From positions 62,001-126,000 of the forward strand of contig NZ_CAQI01000059.1 of the NCBI RefSeq assembly GCF_001046895.1: a stretch of DNA of 64,000 nucleotides, given 5' to 3'. Shown here piece after piece: positions 16,731-25,561 of the stretch. Under the pieces are notes generated by a model. It worked only from the letters and a program-made list of their open reading frames with translations, ran no database searches and was not told where the DNA came from. A program made the position numbers and the translations under genes. Source of the DNA: Pseudarthrobacter siccitolerans (GTDB lineage: Bacteria; Actinomycetota; Actinomycetes; Actinomycetales; Micrococcaceae). How positions within the stretch are numbered: position 1 is the stretch's first letter; each line of letters begins with the position of its first letter.

Positions 16731-17837
16731 GTGAACACTTTCGCCTACGGCTACACCGCCGCCGTCGCCCAACATTTCGAAAACCATCCCCTCCCGCAAG
16801 CCAACGGGCGCGGCCGGGTGGTCCGCGTGGACCGCAACCTGCTGCTCGTGGCGGTCGGGACGGACCTTCTGCACCTGCCCTACCCGCTGACGGGGGAGTC
16901 GGCGGTCACCGGTGACTGGGTGTGGATCGGTCCCAACCGGGCCGGCGAGCGCCAGATCCTTGGCGTCCTCCCGCGCCGTTCGGAACTCAGCCGCAAGCGG
17001 GCCTTCGAGGACTCCTCGGCGGCGCAGGTCCTGGCCGCCAACATGGACATGGTGGGCGTGGTGGTGCCGGTGGACCGGCCCCTCACGCACAACCGGCTCG
17101 AGCGCACCCTCGTCGCCGCGTGGGATTCCGGCGCCACTCCCCTGGTGATCATCACCAAGGCGGACCTCGCCGCGGTGGCGGACGACGTCGTCGGCAAAGT
17201 CATCCTGCAGGCGGCAGGCGTGGACGTGGTCACCACCTCGGCGGAGAACGGTGACGGCATCGACGAACTCCTGGCGCACATCCCGGCGGGCGGAACTATC
17301 GTCCTGCTGGGGCCGTCCGGCGCCGGCAAGTCAACGCTGATCAATGCCTTGGTGGGGCGTGACGTCCAGGACACCGGCGAAGTGCGGGCCGGGGATTTCA
17401 AAGGCAAGCACACCACCACATCCCGAGAATTGGTGCCGCTTCCCAACGGGACAGTCCTGATGGATACGCCCGGTGTGCGCGGTTTCGGACTGTTCGACGC
17501 CGAGGACGGGATCGGCGAGATGTTCGGCGACGTCGAGGTGCTTTCTACCCGGTGCAGGTTCTCCGACTGCGCGCATCAGGGCGAGCCCGGCTGCGCCGTG
17601 CAGGCCGCGATCGCCGACGGCGTGCTGGAGGAGCGCCGCTGGCACAACTACCTGAAACTCCAGCGCGAACTGGCTGCCCTGGCGCGCCGAAGTGATGCCG
17701 CGGCCCAGCGCGCCTACCAGCGGGAATGGCACCAGAAGGTGGTGTCCGCCGGGAAGTCCCAGCGGTGGGCCGAGCGCGCGACGGCCGAAAGGAAGGAAAG
17801 CTCCGGAACTAAAGGACGGGCGGGAAAGCGTCGCTGA
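16731..17837 (+). CDS. rsgA: Ribosome small-subunit-dependent GTPase A (RsgA/YjeQ)
   Basis: A 368-residue circularly permuted GTPase that checks late 30S ribosomal subunit maturation. The N-terminal OB-fold covers about residues 30-95. The permuted G domain has ITKADL (G4) near residue 142, GPSGAGKSTLINALVG (P-loop) near 195, and DTPGVRGF (G3) near 245. A C-terminal zinc domain has CRFSDCAHQGEPGC near residue 280 with the expected Cys/His set. The start is GTG 16731; the frame is open further up but the first recognisable residues are NTFAYGY. A short leader ORF precedes it. Confidence 0.93.
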   Translation: MNTFAYGYTAAVAQHFENHPLPQANGRGRVVRVDRNLLLVAVGTDLLHLPYPLTGESAVTGDWVWIGPNRAGERQILGVLPRRSELSRKRAFEDSSAAQVLAANMDMVGVVVPVDRPLTHNRLERTLVAAWDSGATPLVIITKADLAAVADDVVGKVILQAAGVDVVTTSAENGDGIDELLAHIPAGGTIVLLGPSGAGKSTLINALVGRDVQDTGEVRAGDFKGKHTTTSRELVPLPNGTVLMDTPGVRGFGLFDAEDGIGEMFGDVEVLSTRCRFSDCAHQGEPGCAVQAAIADGVLEERRWHNYLKLQRELAALARRSDAAAQRAYQREWHQKVVSAGKSQRWAERATAERKESSGTKGRAGKRR

Positions 17838-17879
17838 ACGCGCATTCAGTTTGTCAGTCCCGACAGGTAGGGTGCGGTC

Positions 17880-18584
17880 ATGGACATCATCCTGGTTCCC
17901 GGTTTCTGGTTGGACGCTTCCTCCTGGGCGGAGGTGACGCCCGTATTGGACTCCGCGGGCCACCGGACGCATCCGCTCACCCTTCCCGGCCTGGAGTCCG
18001 TTGACGCCCGCCGGGCCGGGATCGGCCTGCGGCAGCATATTGATGCCGTGGTTGCCGCCGTCGACTCCCTGGAAGGCAGGGTTGTGCTCGTTGGTCATTC
18101 GGGTGGAGGCGCCATCATCCACGGCGCCCTTGATGCCCGGCCAAACAGGGTGGAGCGCGCCATCTATGTGGACAGCGGACCCCTGGGTGAAGGGGGCGTC
18201 ATCAATGATGAACTGCCTGCCGACGGCGACGACGTTCCGCTGCCGCCCTGGGAGGCCTTCGAGGACGCCGACCTGGTGGACCTCGACGACGGGCTCCGTG
18301 CGCACTTCCGTGCAAGGGCCATCCCCCAGCCGAAGGGGGTTGCCTACGACCGGCAGCACCTGAGTGACGAGCGGCGTTACGACGTGTCCGCCACTGTCAT
18401 CGCCTGCGAGTTTCCGTCCTCGATGCTGAAGGAGTGGATTGCCGGCGGCCACCCCTTTGTTGCCGAACTGGCCCGGATGCGCGACGTCGAGTACGTGGAC
18501 CTTCCCACCGGGCATTGGCCGCAGTTCACCAAGCCGGCTGAACTGGGACGCGCCATCCTTGCGGCAGTGGAACGTACGGCCTGA
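17880..18584 (+). CDS. Alpha/beta-hydrolase family protein
   Basis: A 234-residue alpha/beta hydrolase. The oxyanion segment is LVPGFWLDASSW at residues 5-16, the nucleophile elbow GHSGGG is near residue 75 (Ser), an acidic residue sits in the YVDLPTG segment near 205, and the histidine is in TGHWPQF near 211. It resembles small esterase/salicylate-esterase-like hydrolases of Actinobacteria; no substrate can be named. It lies 42 bases after rsgA on the same strand and may be co-transcribed. Confidence 0.87.
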   Translation: MDIILVPGFWLDASSWAEVTPVLDSAGHRTHPLTLPGLESVDARRAGIGLRQHIDAVVAAVDSLEGRVVLVGHSGGGAIIHGALDARPNRVERAIYVDSGPLGEGGVINDELPADGDDVPLPPWEAFEDADLVDLDDGLRAHFRARAIPQPKGVAYDRQHLSDERRYDVSATVIACEFPSSMLKEWIAGGHPFVAELARMRDVEYVDLPTGHWPQFTKPAELGRAILAAVERTA

Positions 18585-18831
18585 CGCTGATTTCTTCCGG
18601 CCTCCCCAATCCACCCCCTACTACCCGCCCGTAGCGTAGCGCCGCGATTTGCAGTAGGAGCATACTGAAAACGCCGCCCAACTCGATGGAGGATTCCCCG
18701 TCCCGGCGGCCCATCACCGGCAGGCCCCGGGGAAATCTGTCGGCATCCTGGCGAAGGTGGGGACCTGGATTCCCATGCTGTTCGCCTCCCTTGGAAGAAC
18801 ACATCGGTCTCAGAGGGGCAGAAGATTAACA

Positions 18832-19371
18832 ATGAATCGCACCAAGACGGGGCTCCTGTCGATGGCGGCCGCTGCGGCGCTTGCCGTGGGACTTGCCCCC
18901 GGAGCCGCGGTGGCGCATGGCGGGTCCGGGCACGGTGGCTCGGACAAGAGCGACGACTGGCGGAATAATGACGATCAGCGCCGGCTGGTCAGAGTCCTGC
19001 GCCACGTTACCGACAACTATCGCTGGCTGGAGAACGCGGAGGCGGACGGCTACAAGAAGATCACCGAATGCATCGAGAATCCCGGCGTGGGGGCGATGGG
19101 ATTCCACTACGCGAAGCAGGAACTGATCGATGACAAGACCCAGGCCCGCAAGCCTGAGGTTCTGGTCTACATGCCCAATGAGTACGGGCGGTACAAACTG
19201 GTGGCCGTCGAGTTTATCTCCACTGCGGCCCACCGGCCTTCGATTGCCGGCCTCAAGTTCGAGGACGGGCCGTTCCCCAATTCCTTCGCACTCCACGCCT
19301 GGGTGTGGAAGGACAACCCGGACGGCATGTTCGCAGCCTTCAACCCGGACCATGAGTGCCCGAAGAAGTAA
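18832..19371 (+). CDS. Secreted hypothetical protein
   Basis: A 179-residue protein with a clear Sec signal peptide: MNRTKTG, then a hydrophobic AAAAALAVGLAPGAAVA ending at AVAHG (cleavage near residue 29). A Gly/His/Ser-rich stretch follows and then a folded domain (RVLRHVTDNYRWLENAEADG, GVGAMGFHYAKQEL, LVYMPNEYGRYKLVAVEFIS) ending DHECPKK. The two cysteines (ITECIEN and HEC) could form a disulfide. No family is recognised with confidence. The ATG 18832 is preferred to an upstream in-frame start. A strong terminator follows. Confidence 0.8.
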   Translation: MNRTKTGLLSMAAAAALAVGLAPGAAVAHGGSGHGGSDKSDDWRNNDDQRRLVRVLRHVTDNYRWLENAEADGYKKITECIENPGVGAMGFHYAKQELIDDKTQARKPEVLVYMPNEYGRYKLVAVEFISTAAHRPSIAGLKFEDGPFPNSFALHAWVWKDNPDGMFAAFNPDHECPKK

Positions 19372-19379
19372 CCAGCCCG

Positions 19380-19411
19380 GCGCTCCTGCCCCTCGCGGGC
19401 AGGAGCGCTTT
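19380..19411 (+). terminator. Intrinsic terminator
   Basis: A perfect 12-bp stem, GCGCTCCTGCCC (19380-19391) with GGGCAGGAGCGC (19397-19408), is followed by TTT. It ends the secreted-protein transcript ahead of the SOS-regulated umuDC pair. Confidence 0.85.
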
Positions 19412-19461
19412 CCTGTCCGTTCCCATCGTTATTGTCGGCCCTCCGCTGTACACTCAATCTA

Positions 19462-19477
19462 TCGAACATATATTCGA
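19462..19477. promoter_or_regulatory. SOS box (LexA operator) upstream of umuD
   Basis: TCGAACATATATTCGA matches the actinobacterial LexA operator TCGAAC-N4-GTTCGA at 11 of 12 fixed positions (one G to A change). It ends 13 bases before the GTG start of umuD. Confidence 0.85.
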
Positions 19478-19490
19478 ATAAGGGTGTGTT

Positions 19491-19922
19491 GTGGGCGTTA
19501 TTATCGGTCCCCGTGTGATAGATGCGGGACTCTCTTTGCAGTTGGCCTGGCTGTCCCCGGTGACGGTGGCGGCAGGGTATCCCTCGCCTGCCCAGGACTA
19601 CTTCGACGGCCGGATAGACCTGAATGCGCACCTGATCAAGGACATCACCAGCACCTTCGTGGTCCGGGTTACCGGCGACTCAATGGAGCGGGCCGGGATC
19701 AGCGACGGGGACGAACTCATCGTCAACCGGGCCCTCGAGCCACGGGACGGCTCGGTGGTAGTGGCCGTGCTGGACGGGGAGCTGACGGTCAAGAGGCTGC
19801 GGATCACTGCCCGGGGCGTGGTGCTGCAGGCCGAAAACCCCAGGTACCCGGACATCCGGGTCTCCGCCTTGAGCGAGCTGACCATCTGGGGTGTGGCCAC
19901 CAGGTGCCTGCACCATGTGTAA
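19491..19922 (+). CDS. umuD: UmuD-like S24 self-cleaving protein (SOS mutagenesis)
   Basis: A 143-residue S24-family protein that cleaves itself when RecA is activated and then assists an error-prone polymerase. The AAGYPSPAQDYFD segment near residue 25 contains the Ala-Gly cleavage site. The catalytic serine is in GDSMERAG (about residue 64) and the general-base lysine in ELTVKRL (about residue 100). Length fits UmuD rather than LexA, and there is no N-terminal DNA-binding domain. It is preceded by an SOS box and followed after nine bases by umuC, forming an SOS operon. Confidence 0.9.
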   Translation: MGVIIGPRVIDAGLSLQLAWLSPVTVAAGYPSPAQDYFDGRIDLNAHLIKDITSTFVVRVTGDSMERAGISDGDELIVNRALEPRDGSVVVAVLDGELTVKRLRITARGVVLQAENPRYPDIRVSALSELTIWGVATRCLHHV

Positions 19923-19931
19923 GAGGCGGCC

Positions 19932-21230
19932 ATGGCCAAGCCGGCCTTGATGCGGCAGATGCCCGAGATCGCCCATGTGGACGTGAACTGTTTCTATGCC
20001 AGCGCCGAGCGCGTCTTTGACCCCTCCCTGGAGGGAAAGCCGCTGATCGTGCTCTCCAACAACGACGGCTGCGCTGTTACCCGTTCGCCGGAGGCCAAGG
20101 CCCTGGGCATTCAAACCGGCGATCCCTGGTCCAAGCTCGCGCCCCGGGCCAAGGAATGGGGCCTCATCGCCAAGTCCAGCAACTATGAGCTGTACGGGGA
20201 CATCAGCGCCCGCGTGATGGAACTGCTGGGCCGCTACTCCGCCTGGCTGGAGGTGTACAGCATCGACGAGGCCTTCCTGGGCGTCAAAGGAACGCCGGAG
20301 CACCTGCTGGAGCTCGGCCGGACCATCAAAGCTGCCACCGCCCGGAACGTCGGGGTGCCCGTCTGCGTGGGCATCGCCCGCACCAAAACCCTGGCCAAGC
20401 TCGCCAACAAATGGGCCAAGCACAACCCTGCGTTCGCCGGCGTCTGCCGCTGGGACTCAGTGCCGCCCGAACATCAGGAGGCCCTGATGGCCAGGCTCCC
20501 CGTCATCGAAATCTGGGGCGTGGCAACACGGATCACCAGGCGCCTGAACGCCATGGGCATCCAGTCCATCCTGGACCTCCAGCGCGCCGACCCCGTCAGG
20601 ATCCGTGAGCGCTTCTCCGTGGTGATGATGCGTACGGTCCTTGAACTGCAGGGCACGCCGTGCATCCCCATGGAAGAGGCCCGCATCGGCCGCGACCAGC
20701 TGATCTTCTCCCGCTCCTTCTCCACCCCGATCACCACCGCACAGGACGTGCGGCAGGTCCTCAGCGTCTATGCCCAAATGGCCAGCGGGCGGCTGGCCAA
20801 GCACAACCAGCAGGCGAAGGTACTTACCGCATTCGCCGGCACATCACATTTCAATGCCCAGCAAACGTCCTTCCCCTCAGTCTGCATCCGGCTTCCCATG
20901 CCAACAGCGGACCCGGTCATCCTCACCAAAGCAGCGCACGCACTGCTGCCCGCCATCATCGAAGGCACCAGGTACGCCCGCGCCGGCATCATGGTCACGG
21001 ACCTGCGGCCCAGCGGCAACCAGAAGCCGCTGGAACCGTTCGAAAACCCGCACGAGGAGAGGTGCATCGGGCCGCTGCTGGAAGGCATCACCCGCCGCTA
21101 CGGCCGCGGCTCCATTGGCCTGGGGCACGCCGGGATCCGCGGCGGGCCCGACTGGACCATGAAACGCGGGATGCGCTCGCCCCGGTACACCACGCATTGG
21201 GACGAGCTCCCCCTGGTCAAGGCAGCATAA
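19932..21230 (+). CDS. umuC: UmuC-type Y-family DNA polymerase
   Basis: A 432-residue translesion polymerase catalytic subunit. The palm has HVDVNCFYASAERVFDP near residue 15 (metal-binding Asp), LSNNDGCAVTRS near 44 and the VYSIDEAF acidic motif near 110. Helix-hairpin-helix and little-finger domains follow, and the C-terminal GMRSPRYTTHWDELP is the DUF4113 tail typical of UmuC. It follows umuD after nine bases and so shares its SOS box. Expected role is mutagenic bypass of damaged DNA. Confidence 0.92.
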   Translation: MAKPALMRQMPEIAHVDVNCFYASAERVFDPSLEGKPLIVLSNNDGCAVTRSPEAKALGIQTGDPWSKLAPRAKEWGLIAKSSNYELYGDISARVMELLGRYSAWLEVYSIDEAFLGVKGTPEHLLELGRTIKAATARNVGVPVCVGIARTKTLAKLANKWAKHNPAFAGVCRWDSVPPEHQEALMARLPVIEIWGVATRITRRLNAMGIQSILDLQRADPVRIRERFSVVMMRTVLELQGTPCIPMEEARIGRDQLIFSRSFSTPITTAQDVRQVLSVYAQMASGRLAKHNQQAKVLTAFAGTSHFNAQQTSFPSVCIRLPMPTADPVILTKAAHALLPAIIEGTRYARAGIMVTDLRPSGNQKPLEPFENPHEERCIGPLLEGITRRYGRGSIGLGHAGIRGGPDWTMKRGMRSPRYTTHWDELPLVKAA

Positions 21231-21233
21231 GAA

Positions 21234-23579
21234 CTACAGGCCCTCGGCTTCCTCCTCCTCAGCGGCCGGCTCCTCAATCAGCAGCGCTGTTCCCTGGTAG
21301 GCGCCAAGCTCGATGAAGAAGCTGTGCAGGTCATCGACCTGGCCCACCGTCTCCTCGGTGAACAGGTCCCGCACGCCGGCGCCGGCCTCCAGGTGGCTGG
21401 AGTTCACGCTGCCGGTGATGCTCTCACCGGAGAAGTTCAGGACCGTCACCTGGATCTGCCCGGAGGCGAGGCGGTGCACCATCACCAGCAGTCCGCGCTG
21501 GGAGACCTGCGGGACGTCCAGGAGCACGCCCGTGGCAATGCCCCACTCCTCGCGAACCTTCAGGACCTTCTGCAGCCGCCTGGCGAAGGACCCCTCGTCC
21601 TTGAGTTGCTCGGGCAGCGGCCCGTACAGGCTGCGTGCGCGCGGCATCCCCGAGGCGGAGACTGTCGCTTCGGCGTTGACCCCCATGAGGTCGTGCGCCC
21701 CGCGGTTGATCCAGCGGGTGTCACCCTGGGAAGTGAGCTCACTGACCTGCGACCTGTCCAGGGTGGTCATGCCCACCATGTCCCAGCCGGACAGGGCAAA
21801 CACGCCGGGCTGCAGCGCGTTGTACATGGCCAGCAGCAGGTGTGCTTCCCGCACGGTATCGATCTGCCCGGCCGTGAGCGAGGAAATGTCCTTGATGCCC
21901 AGCGCCGCGGTGATCACGCTGACCGTGGTGCAGGCGATGCCGTTGGTGGTGAACACGGCGTTGTACGGACCGTTCTCCCCCGTCAGCGCATTCCGCAGCG
22001 TTTCCTGGACGTGCTCTGTCAGCTCCGCGCCGGTCATTTCGCTGCCGGCCAGCTCGAAGACGTCGTCCTTGTGCCGGGTGGCGAAGTGCACCAGCTCGTA
22101 GGTCAGTTCATCGTGGTTCTGCAAGGCATGCACAAGCGATGCCTGGTCCACCCCGATCTCCATGGCCAGGCGCAGGGTCAGTCGCAGGAACTCCGTGTCC
22201 TGCGTGACCAGGGCGTAGTGGTAGCCGGGGCGGGTGATGAAGTCGTAGGACAGGTCCGGCCCGGTTTCGGAAGTCGCCTTGATGTCATCGATGGTGAGGT
22301 TCAGCTCCTGGAAGGAGAAGCCGCCCACCTTGCGCACCATGCTGCCGATCAGCTGGTTGGCCGCCTCGGAGAGCGGGTGGCCTTCGGACCAGCCGGGCTG
22401 TTCCTCGGCGCTCTTTTCCACGCCCAGGAACCCGTTGGCGTCCAGGCGGAGGGCACCTGTCCCCAGGTCGAGCAGCGAGTGCAGGGCGTCACCCACCACC
22501 AGGCGCATGCCGGAGAACGTGGGATCCAGCCAGTTGATGGACGGCTGGCCGGCCTTGAAGTAGTGCAGGTACACCCAGCGGCGCTTCTGGCCCGTGGTGT
22601 CCACGATGGCCCGGGTGGCGCTCCAGTTGGTTTCCTTCACGCCGGGTTCGTAGAAGATGACCCGCTGCAGCCGGCCGATAATGTACCCGGCCTGCTGCAG
22701 CGCCTGCTCGGCATCGGGACTGATATTCACCGAGTCCTCACCCGGCGGGACGTCCGGCAGCAGGTGCCAGTCCGATTCCGGGATGTCGATCATGTGATAA
22801 ATGCCGGGGTAATCGCGGTAGTTCATTTCGGCGAGGCGGAAGTCAGCGCCCTTGCCCGTGTGCCCGGGGACGATGTCATCGATGATGGTGCCGTCGTGCT
22901 CGCCGGCAACCTCGCACATCCGGCGGAACTCGTCCTCCGAGCCGAACAGCGGATCGATGGCCATGCTGATGCGGTCAAAGTGGCCGTCCACGCTTGGCGT
23001 TTCCCGCCACCCTTCGAGCCCCCCGGCCTTCTTAACGGGACCGGTATGGATGGCGCGGATGCCGATCTCCCGGAAGGTCTTCCACAACTCCGGATCACCG
23101 AGTGCCCCCAGGAATGACTGCCCCGGAGTGGTCATGTAGGACAGCGGATAGGCCGTAAACCACACGGAGGCGCGTTCGACGGCGGCGCGCGGGTTGGGGT
23201 GCGCGAATGAGTGCTGCCACATGCTCGCCTGCCCCGAGAGCTGCCGGGCAAGGACGTTGGCGTCGCCAAGCATCGCCTGGTTCCGCAGCCACTCGACGTA
23301 CGTTTTGTTGAGGCCGTCCAGTTCCAGCGACGGGGCGTTGGCGAAATACTGCCGACGGCGGGCCACGGGCCGCAGGGCCTTGGGCCGTGCGGGGTAGAAC
23401 TTTTCGTCGAAAGTGATTTCCGGAGCTTCGGGCACCTCCGTGGCCTCTGCCTCCTCCATGGATTCTTCGGGTCCTGCCACCACTGCAGCCTCCGGTCCAG
23501 TCGCGTTACCGGTTTCGCCGGCCTGTTCTACTGCATCGCCCTCAGACATGCTGGTGGTCGCTTCTCCCAGATCAGACAC
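21234..23579 (-). CDS. GH13 alpha-amylase-family protein (trehalose-synthase-like)
   Basis: A 781-residue GH13 enzyme with an acidic, low-complexity N-terminal extension of about 55 residues. The barrel contains GALRLDANGFLG with the Asp nucleophile near residue 392, FSFQELNLT with the Glu acid/base near 440, and ALQNHDELTYEL with the third acid near 508. A C-terminal beta domain ends in LLIEEP. The family converts alpha-glucans or maltose; trehalose synthases (TreS) are the nearest type recognised, but some features differ and the reaction is uncertain. It starts at GTG 23579 behind GGGAGGAA. It is divergent from an alditol oxidase and convergent with umuC. Confidence 0.8.
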   Translation of the reverse strand: MSDLGEATTSMSEGDAVEQAGETGNATGPEAAVVAGPEESMEEAEATEVPEAPEITFDEKFYPARPKALRPVARRRQYFANAPSLELDGLNKTYVEWLRNQAMLGDANVLARQLSGQASMWQHSFAHPNPRAAVERASVWFTAYPLSYMTTPGQSFLGALGDPELWKTFREIGIRAIHTGPVKKAGGLEGWRETPSVDGHFDRISMAIDPLFGSEDEFRRMCEVAGEHDGTIIDDIVPGHTGKGADFRLAEMNYRDYPGIYHMIDIPESDWHLLPDVPPGEDSVNISPDAEQALQQAGYIIGRLQRVIFYEPGVKETNWSATRAIVDTTGQKRRWVYLHYFKAGQPSINWLDPTFSGMRLVVGDALHSLLDLGTGALRLDANGFLGVEKSAEEQPGWSEGHPLSEAANQLIGSMVRKVGGFSFQELNLTIDDIKATSETGPDLSYDFITRPGYHYALVTQDTEFLRLTLRLAMEIGVDQASLVHALQNHDELTYELVHFATRHKDDVFELAGSEMTGAELTEHVQETLRNALTGENGPYNAVFTTNGIACTTVSVITAALGIKDISSLTAGQIDTVREAHLLLAMYNALQPGVFALSGWDMVGMTTLDRSQVSELTSQGDTRWINRGAHDLMGVNAEATVSASGMPRARSLYGPLPEQLKDEGSFARRLQKVLKVREEWGIATGVLLDVPQVSQRGLLVMVHRLASGQIQVTVLNFSGESITGSVNSSHLEAGAGVRDLFTEETVGQVDDLHSFFIELGAYQGTALLIEEPAAEEEEAEGL

Positions 23580-23762
23580 TGAGTTCCTCCCTCAACTCGA
23601 CTGCATCCCACTCTGCCACGATTCACGCGCACGCCGAACGGCGCCGGCCGACGAATTTCAGGTGAGCGGCGGTTCAGGTTGTCCGTACCCGGTTGGACCG
23701 GCAGTAATGCATCGTGCGCGGGAAAGCTTGACCGTCCATGGAAGTGCCTTGACACCCCCTGT

Positions 23763-23776
23763 TGTTAGCGCTGACA
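23763..23776. promoter_or_regulatory. LacI-type operator-like palindrome
   Basis: TGTTAGCGCTGACA is a near-perfect palindrome with the AGCGCT core typical of LacI/GalR operators. It sits 42 bases before the alditol oxidase start, between that gene and the divergent GH13 gene. No LacI-type gene is in the window, so the binding protein would be encoded elsewhere. Confidence 0.4.
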
Positions 23777-23818
23777 GTTGATGGAGCGATATTTCGTCCC
23801 CCACTGGAAAGCTGACTT

Positions 23819-25075
23819 TTGAAGAACTGGGCAGGCAACCTCGAATACTCCTCAGCGCATGTTGAACGGCCGGAATCGGTAGCGGAACTGGCCCGGATTG
23901 TGCAGCGGGCGGGCCGCATCAAGGCTTTGGGATCCCGGCACTCTTTTAACCGGGTTGGAGATACTGACGGGGTGCATGTGCTGCTCGACGCCCTGCCCCA
24001 GCAGATCGTCCTTAATCCGCAGCGGCATACCGTCAAGGTCAGCGGGGGTGTCAGCTACGGGGCCCTGTGCCGCACCCTCGAACAGTCCGGTATGGCCATC
24101 CACAACCTCGCATCCCTCCCCCATATCTCGGTGGCAGGAGCTGTCCAGACCGGAACGCACGGCTCCGGGGTGAACAATCCCTCGCTGGCCGGCGCCGTGG
24201 AGTCCATCGACCTGGTCCGGCCCTCGGGCGAATGCGTTACCCTGACCCGGGCCGACGGTGACGACTTCCTGGCCAGCGTAGTGGGCCTGGGCGCCATGGG
24301 CATTGTGACGGGCCTGGAACTGACGGTGCAGCCCAGCTTCCGGATGCGCCAGCGCGTCCTGGAGAACCTGCCGTGGGAACGTGCGCTGACGGACTTCACG
24401 GACATCGTGTCCGGCGCCTACAGCGTCAGCCTGTTCACGGACTATGCCGGTGAAACGATCAGCCAGGTGTGGGTTAAGGCCCTTGATTCCGAGCGTCCAC
24501 TGGCTGACCTGTTCGGTGCCACCGCAGCGAGACTTCCCCGCCACCCGCTGCCGGACATGTCCGCTGAAAACTGCACCATCCAGCTTGATGAGCCGGGACA
24601 GTGGCTCGACCGGCTGCCGCATTTCCGGCACGAGTTCACACCCAGCAAGGGTGAGGAACTGCAGAGTGAATTCATCCTTCCACTGGAGCATGCGCCGGCG
24701 GCGCTTGAGGCAGTCCGCAGCCTGGCGGACAAGCTGGCGCCCCTGCTTTTCGTCTCGGAAATCCGTACCGGTGCGGCTGATGAGTTCTGGCTGAGCCCTT
24801 TCTACCGGCAGCAGAGCGTGGCACTGCATTTCACCTGGAAGCCGCTCCAGCCCGAGGTTGAAGCGCTCCTTCCTGAACTCGAGGACCTGCTCAGGCCTTT
24901 TGGCGCCCGGCCGCACTGGGGCAAGCTGTTCTCCCCGGCGGGGCACGACTGGGAGGCGCTGTATCCCCGCTTCGCCGGATTCCGGTCCCTGGCCTCCTCC
25001 CACGATCCCGAGGGCAAGTTCCGCAACGGACTGCTGGACGCCATCCTCGGCGTCCCGGCGGCGAGCGGCAGGTAA
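23819..25075 (+). CDS. FAD-linked alditol oxidase (xylitol/sorbitol oxidase type)
   Basis: A 418-residue FAD-dependent oxidase, the same length and layout as Streptomyces AldO. The N-terminal VAO-type FAD domain has NWAGNLEYSS at residue 3, ALGSRHSFN near 39 with the histidine that carries the covalent flavin, and SLPHISVAGAVQTGTHGSG near 100. The C-terminal domain contains SVSLFTDYAG and SEIRTGAADEFW, matching the alditol-binding half. It oxidises sugar alcohols at C1 and makes hydrogen peroxide. The start is TTG 23819, with a weak site (TGGAAAG). It is divergent from a GH13 enzyme. Confidence 0.9.
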   Translation: MKNWAGNLEYSSAHVERPESVAELARIVQRAGRIKALGSRHSFNRVGDTDGVHVLLDALPQQIVLNPQRHTVKVSGGVSYGALCRTLEQSGMAIHNLASLPHISVAGAVQTGTHGSGVNNPSLAGAVESIDLVRPSGECVTLTRADGDDFLASVVGLGAMGIVTGLELTVQPSFRMRQRVLENLPWERALTDFTDIVSGAYSVSLFTDYAGETISQVWVKALDSERPLADLFGATAARLPRHPLPDMSAENCTIQLDEPGQWLDRLPHFRHEFTPSKGEELQSEFILPLEHAPAALEAVRSLADKLAPLLFVSEIRTGAADEFWLSPFYRQQSVALHFTWKPLQPEVEALLPELEDLLRPFGARPHWGKLFSPAGHDWEALYPRFAGFRSLASSHDPEGKFRNGLLDAILGVPAASGR

Positions 25076-25119
25076 CGGCCCGGGACTCCTGCAGGCGGGC
25101 CGGTTGTTAGGCTGGAACC

Positions 25120-25455
25120 ATGAACCGTCGCCTTGCAGCCCTGTCCGCCGTCCCCCTGATGCTCCTGCTGGCGGGCTGCGGCGCCGTCGAGGAAGCTGCC
25201 GGAAATGCTGCCAGCGACGCCGCGTCGAAGGTGGCTACGGCTGCGGCGGAAGAAGTGAAGCGGCAGATCTGCGCCGTGGTCCAGGACGGCCTGGTCAGCA
25301 TGGAGGACAAACAGGCCCTCGGCGGGCTGGTCTCAGCCGCCCGCACCGCAGGCGTCCCCGCTGAAATTGCGACGCCGTTGGGCGAGATTGCTGAGGCCGG
25401 GGACCAGGTGCCGTCCGAGTCAGTCCAGGCCCTGAAAGATGCCTGCGCAGCCTAG
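25120..25455 (+). CDS. Small lipoprotein
   Basis: A 111-residue lipoprotein: MNRRLAALSAVPLMLLLAGC is a complete lipoprotein signal with the lipobox LAGC at residues 17-20. The mature part is an alanine-rich helical segment (AAGNAASDAASKVATAAAEE) followed by a second helical region ending KDACAA. It should be anchored to the outside of the membrane. The two further cysteines could pair. No domain is recognised. It follows the alditol oxidase by 44 bases, but a functional link is not evident. Confidence 0.82.
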   Translation: MNRRLAALSAVPLMLLLAGCGAVEEAAGNAASDAASKVATAAAEEVKRQICAVVQDGLVSMEDKQALGGLVSAARTAGVPAEIATPLGEIAEAGDQVPSESVQALKDACAA

Positions 25456-25518
25456 CCAGAATGGCCCGCACTGCCCCTTTTGACTGCAGCATCCTGGTGC
25501 TACGGTGAAGTGACGAAC

Positions 25519-25526
25519 TAGTAAGC
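25519..25526. promoter_or_regulatory. GCTTACTA half-site upstream of the baeRF2 operon
   Basis: TAGTAAGC (reverse complement GCTTACTA) lies 36 bases before the first gene of the operon. The same half-site recurs in the marR intergenic region and in palindromic form at 33774. Confidence 0.45.
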
Positions 25527-25561
25527 CTGTGATACTAAATTCACGAGCGAAGGAGATCGTC

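Noticed and set aside
21324..23117. 597-codon open frame on the plus strand
   Set aside because: It is antisense to the GH13 gene, which has intact catalytic motifs in its own frame.
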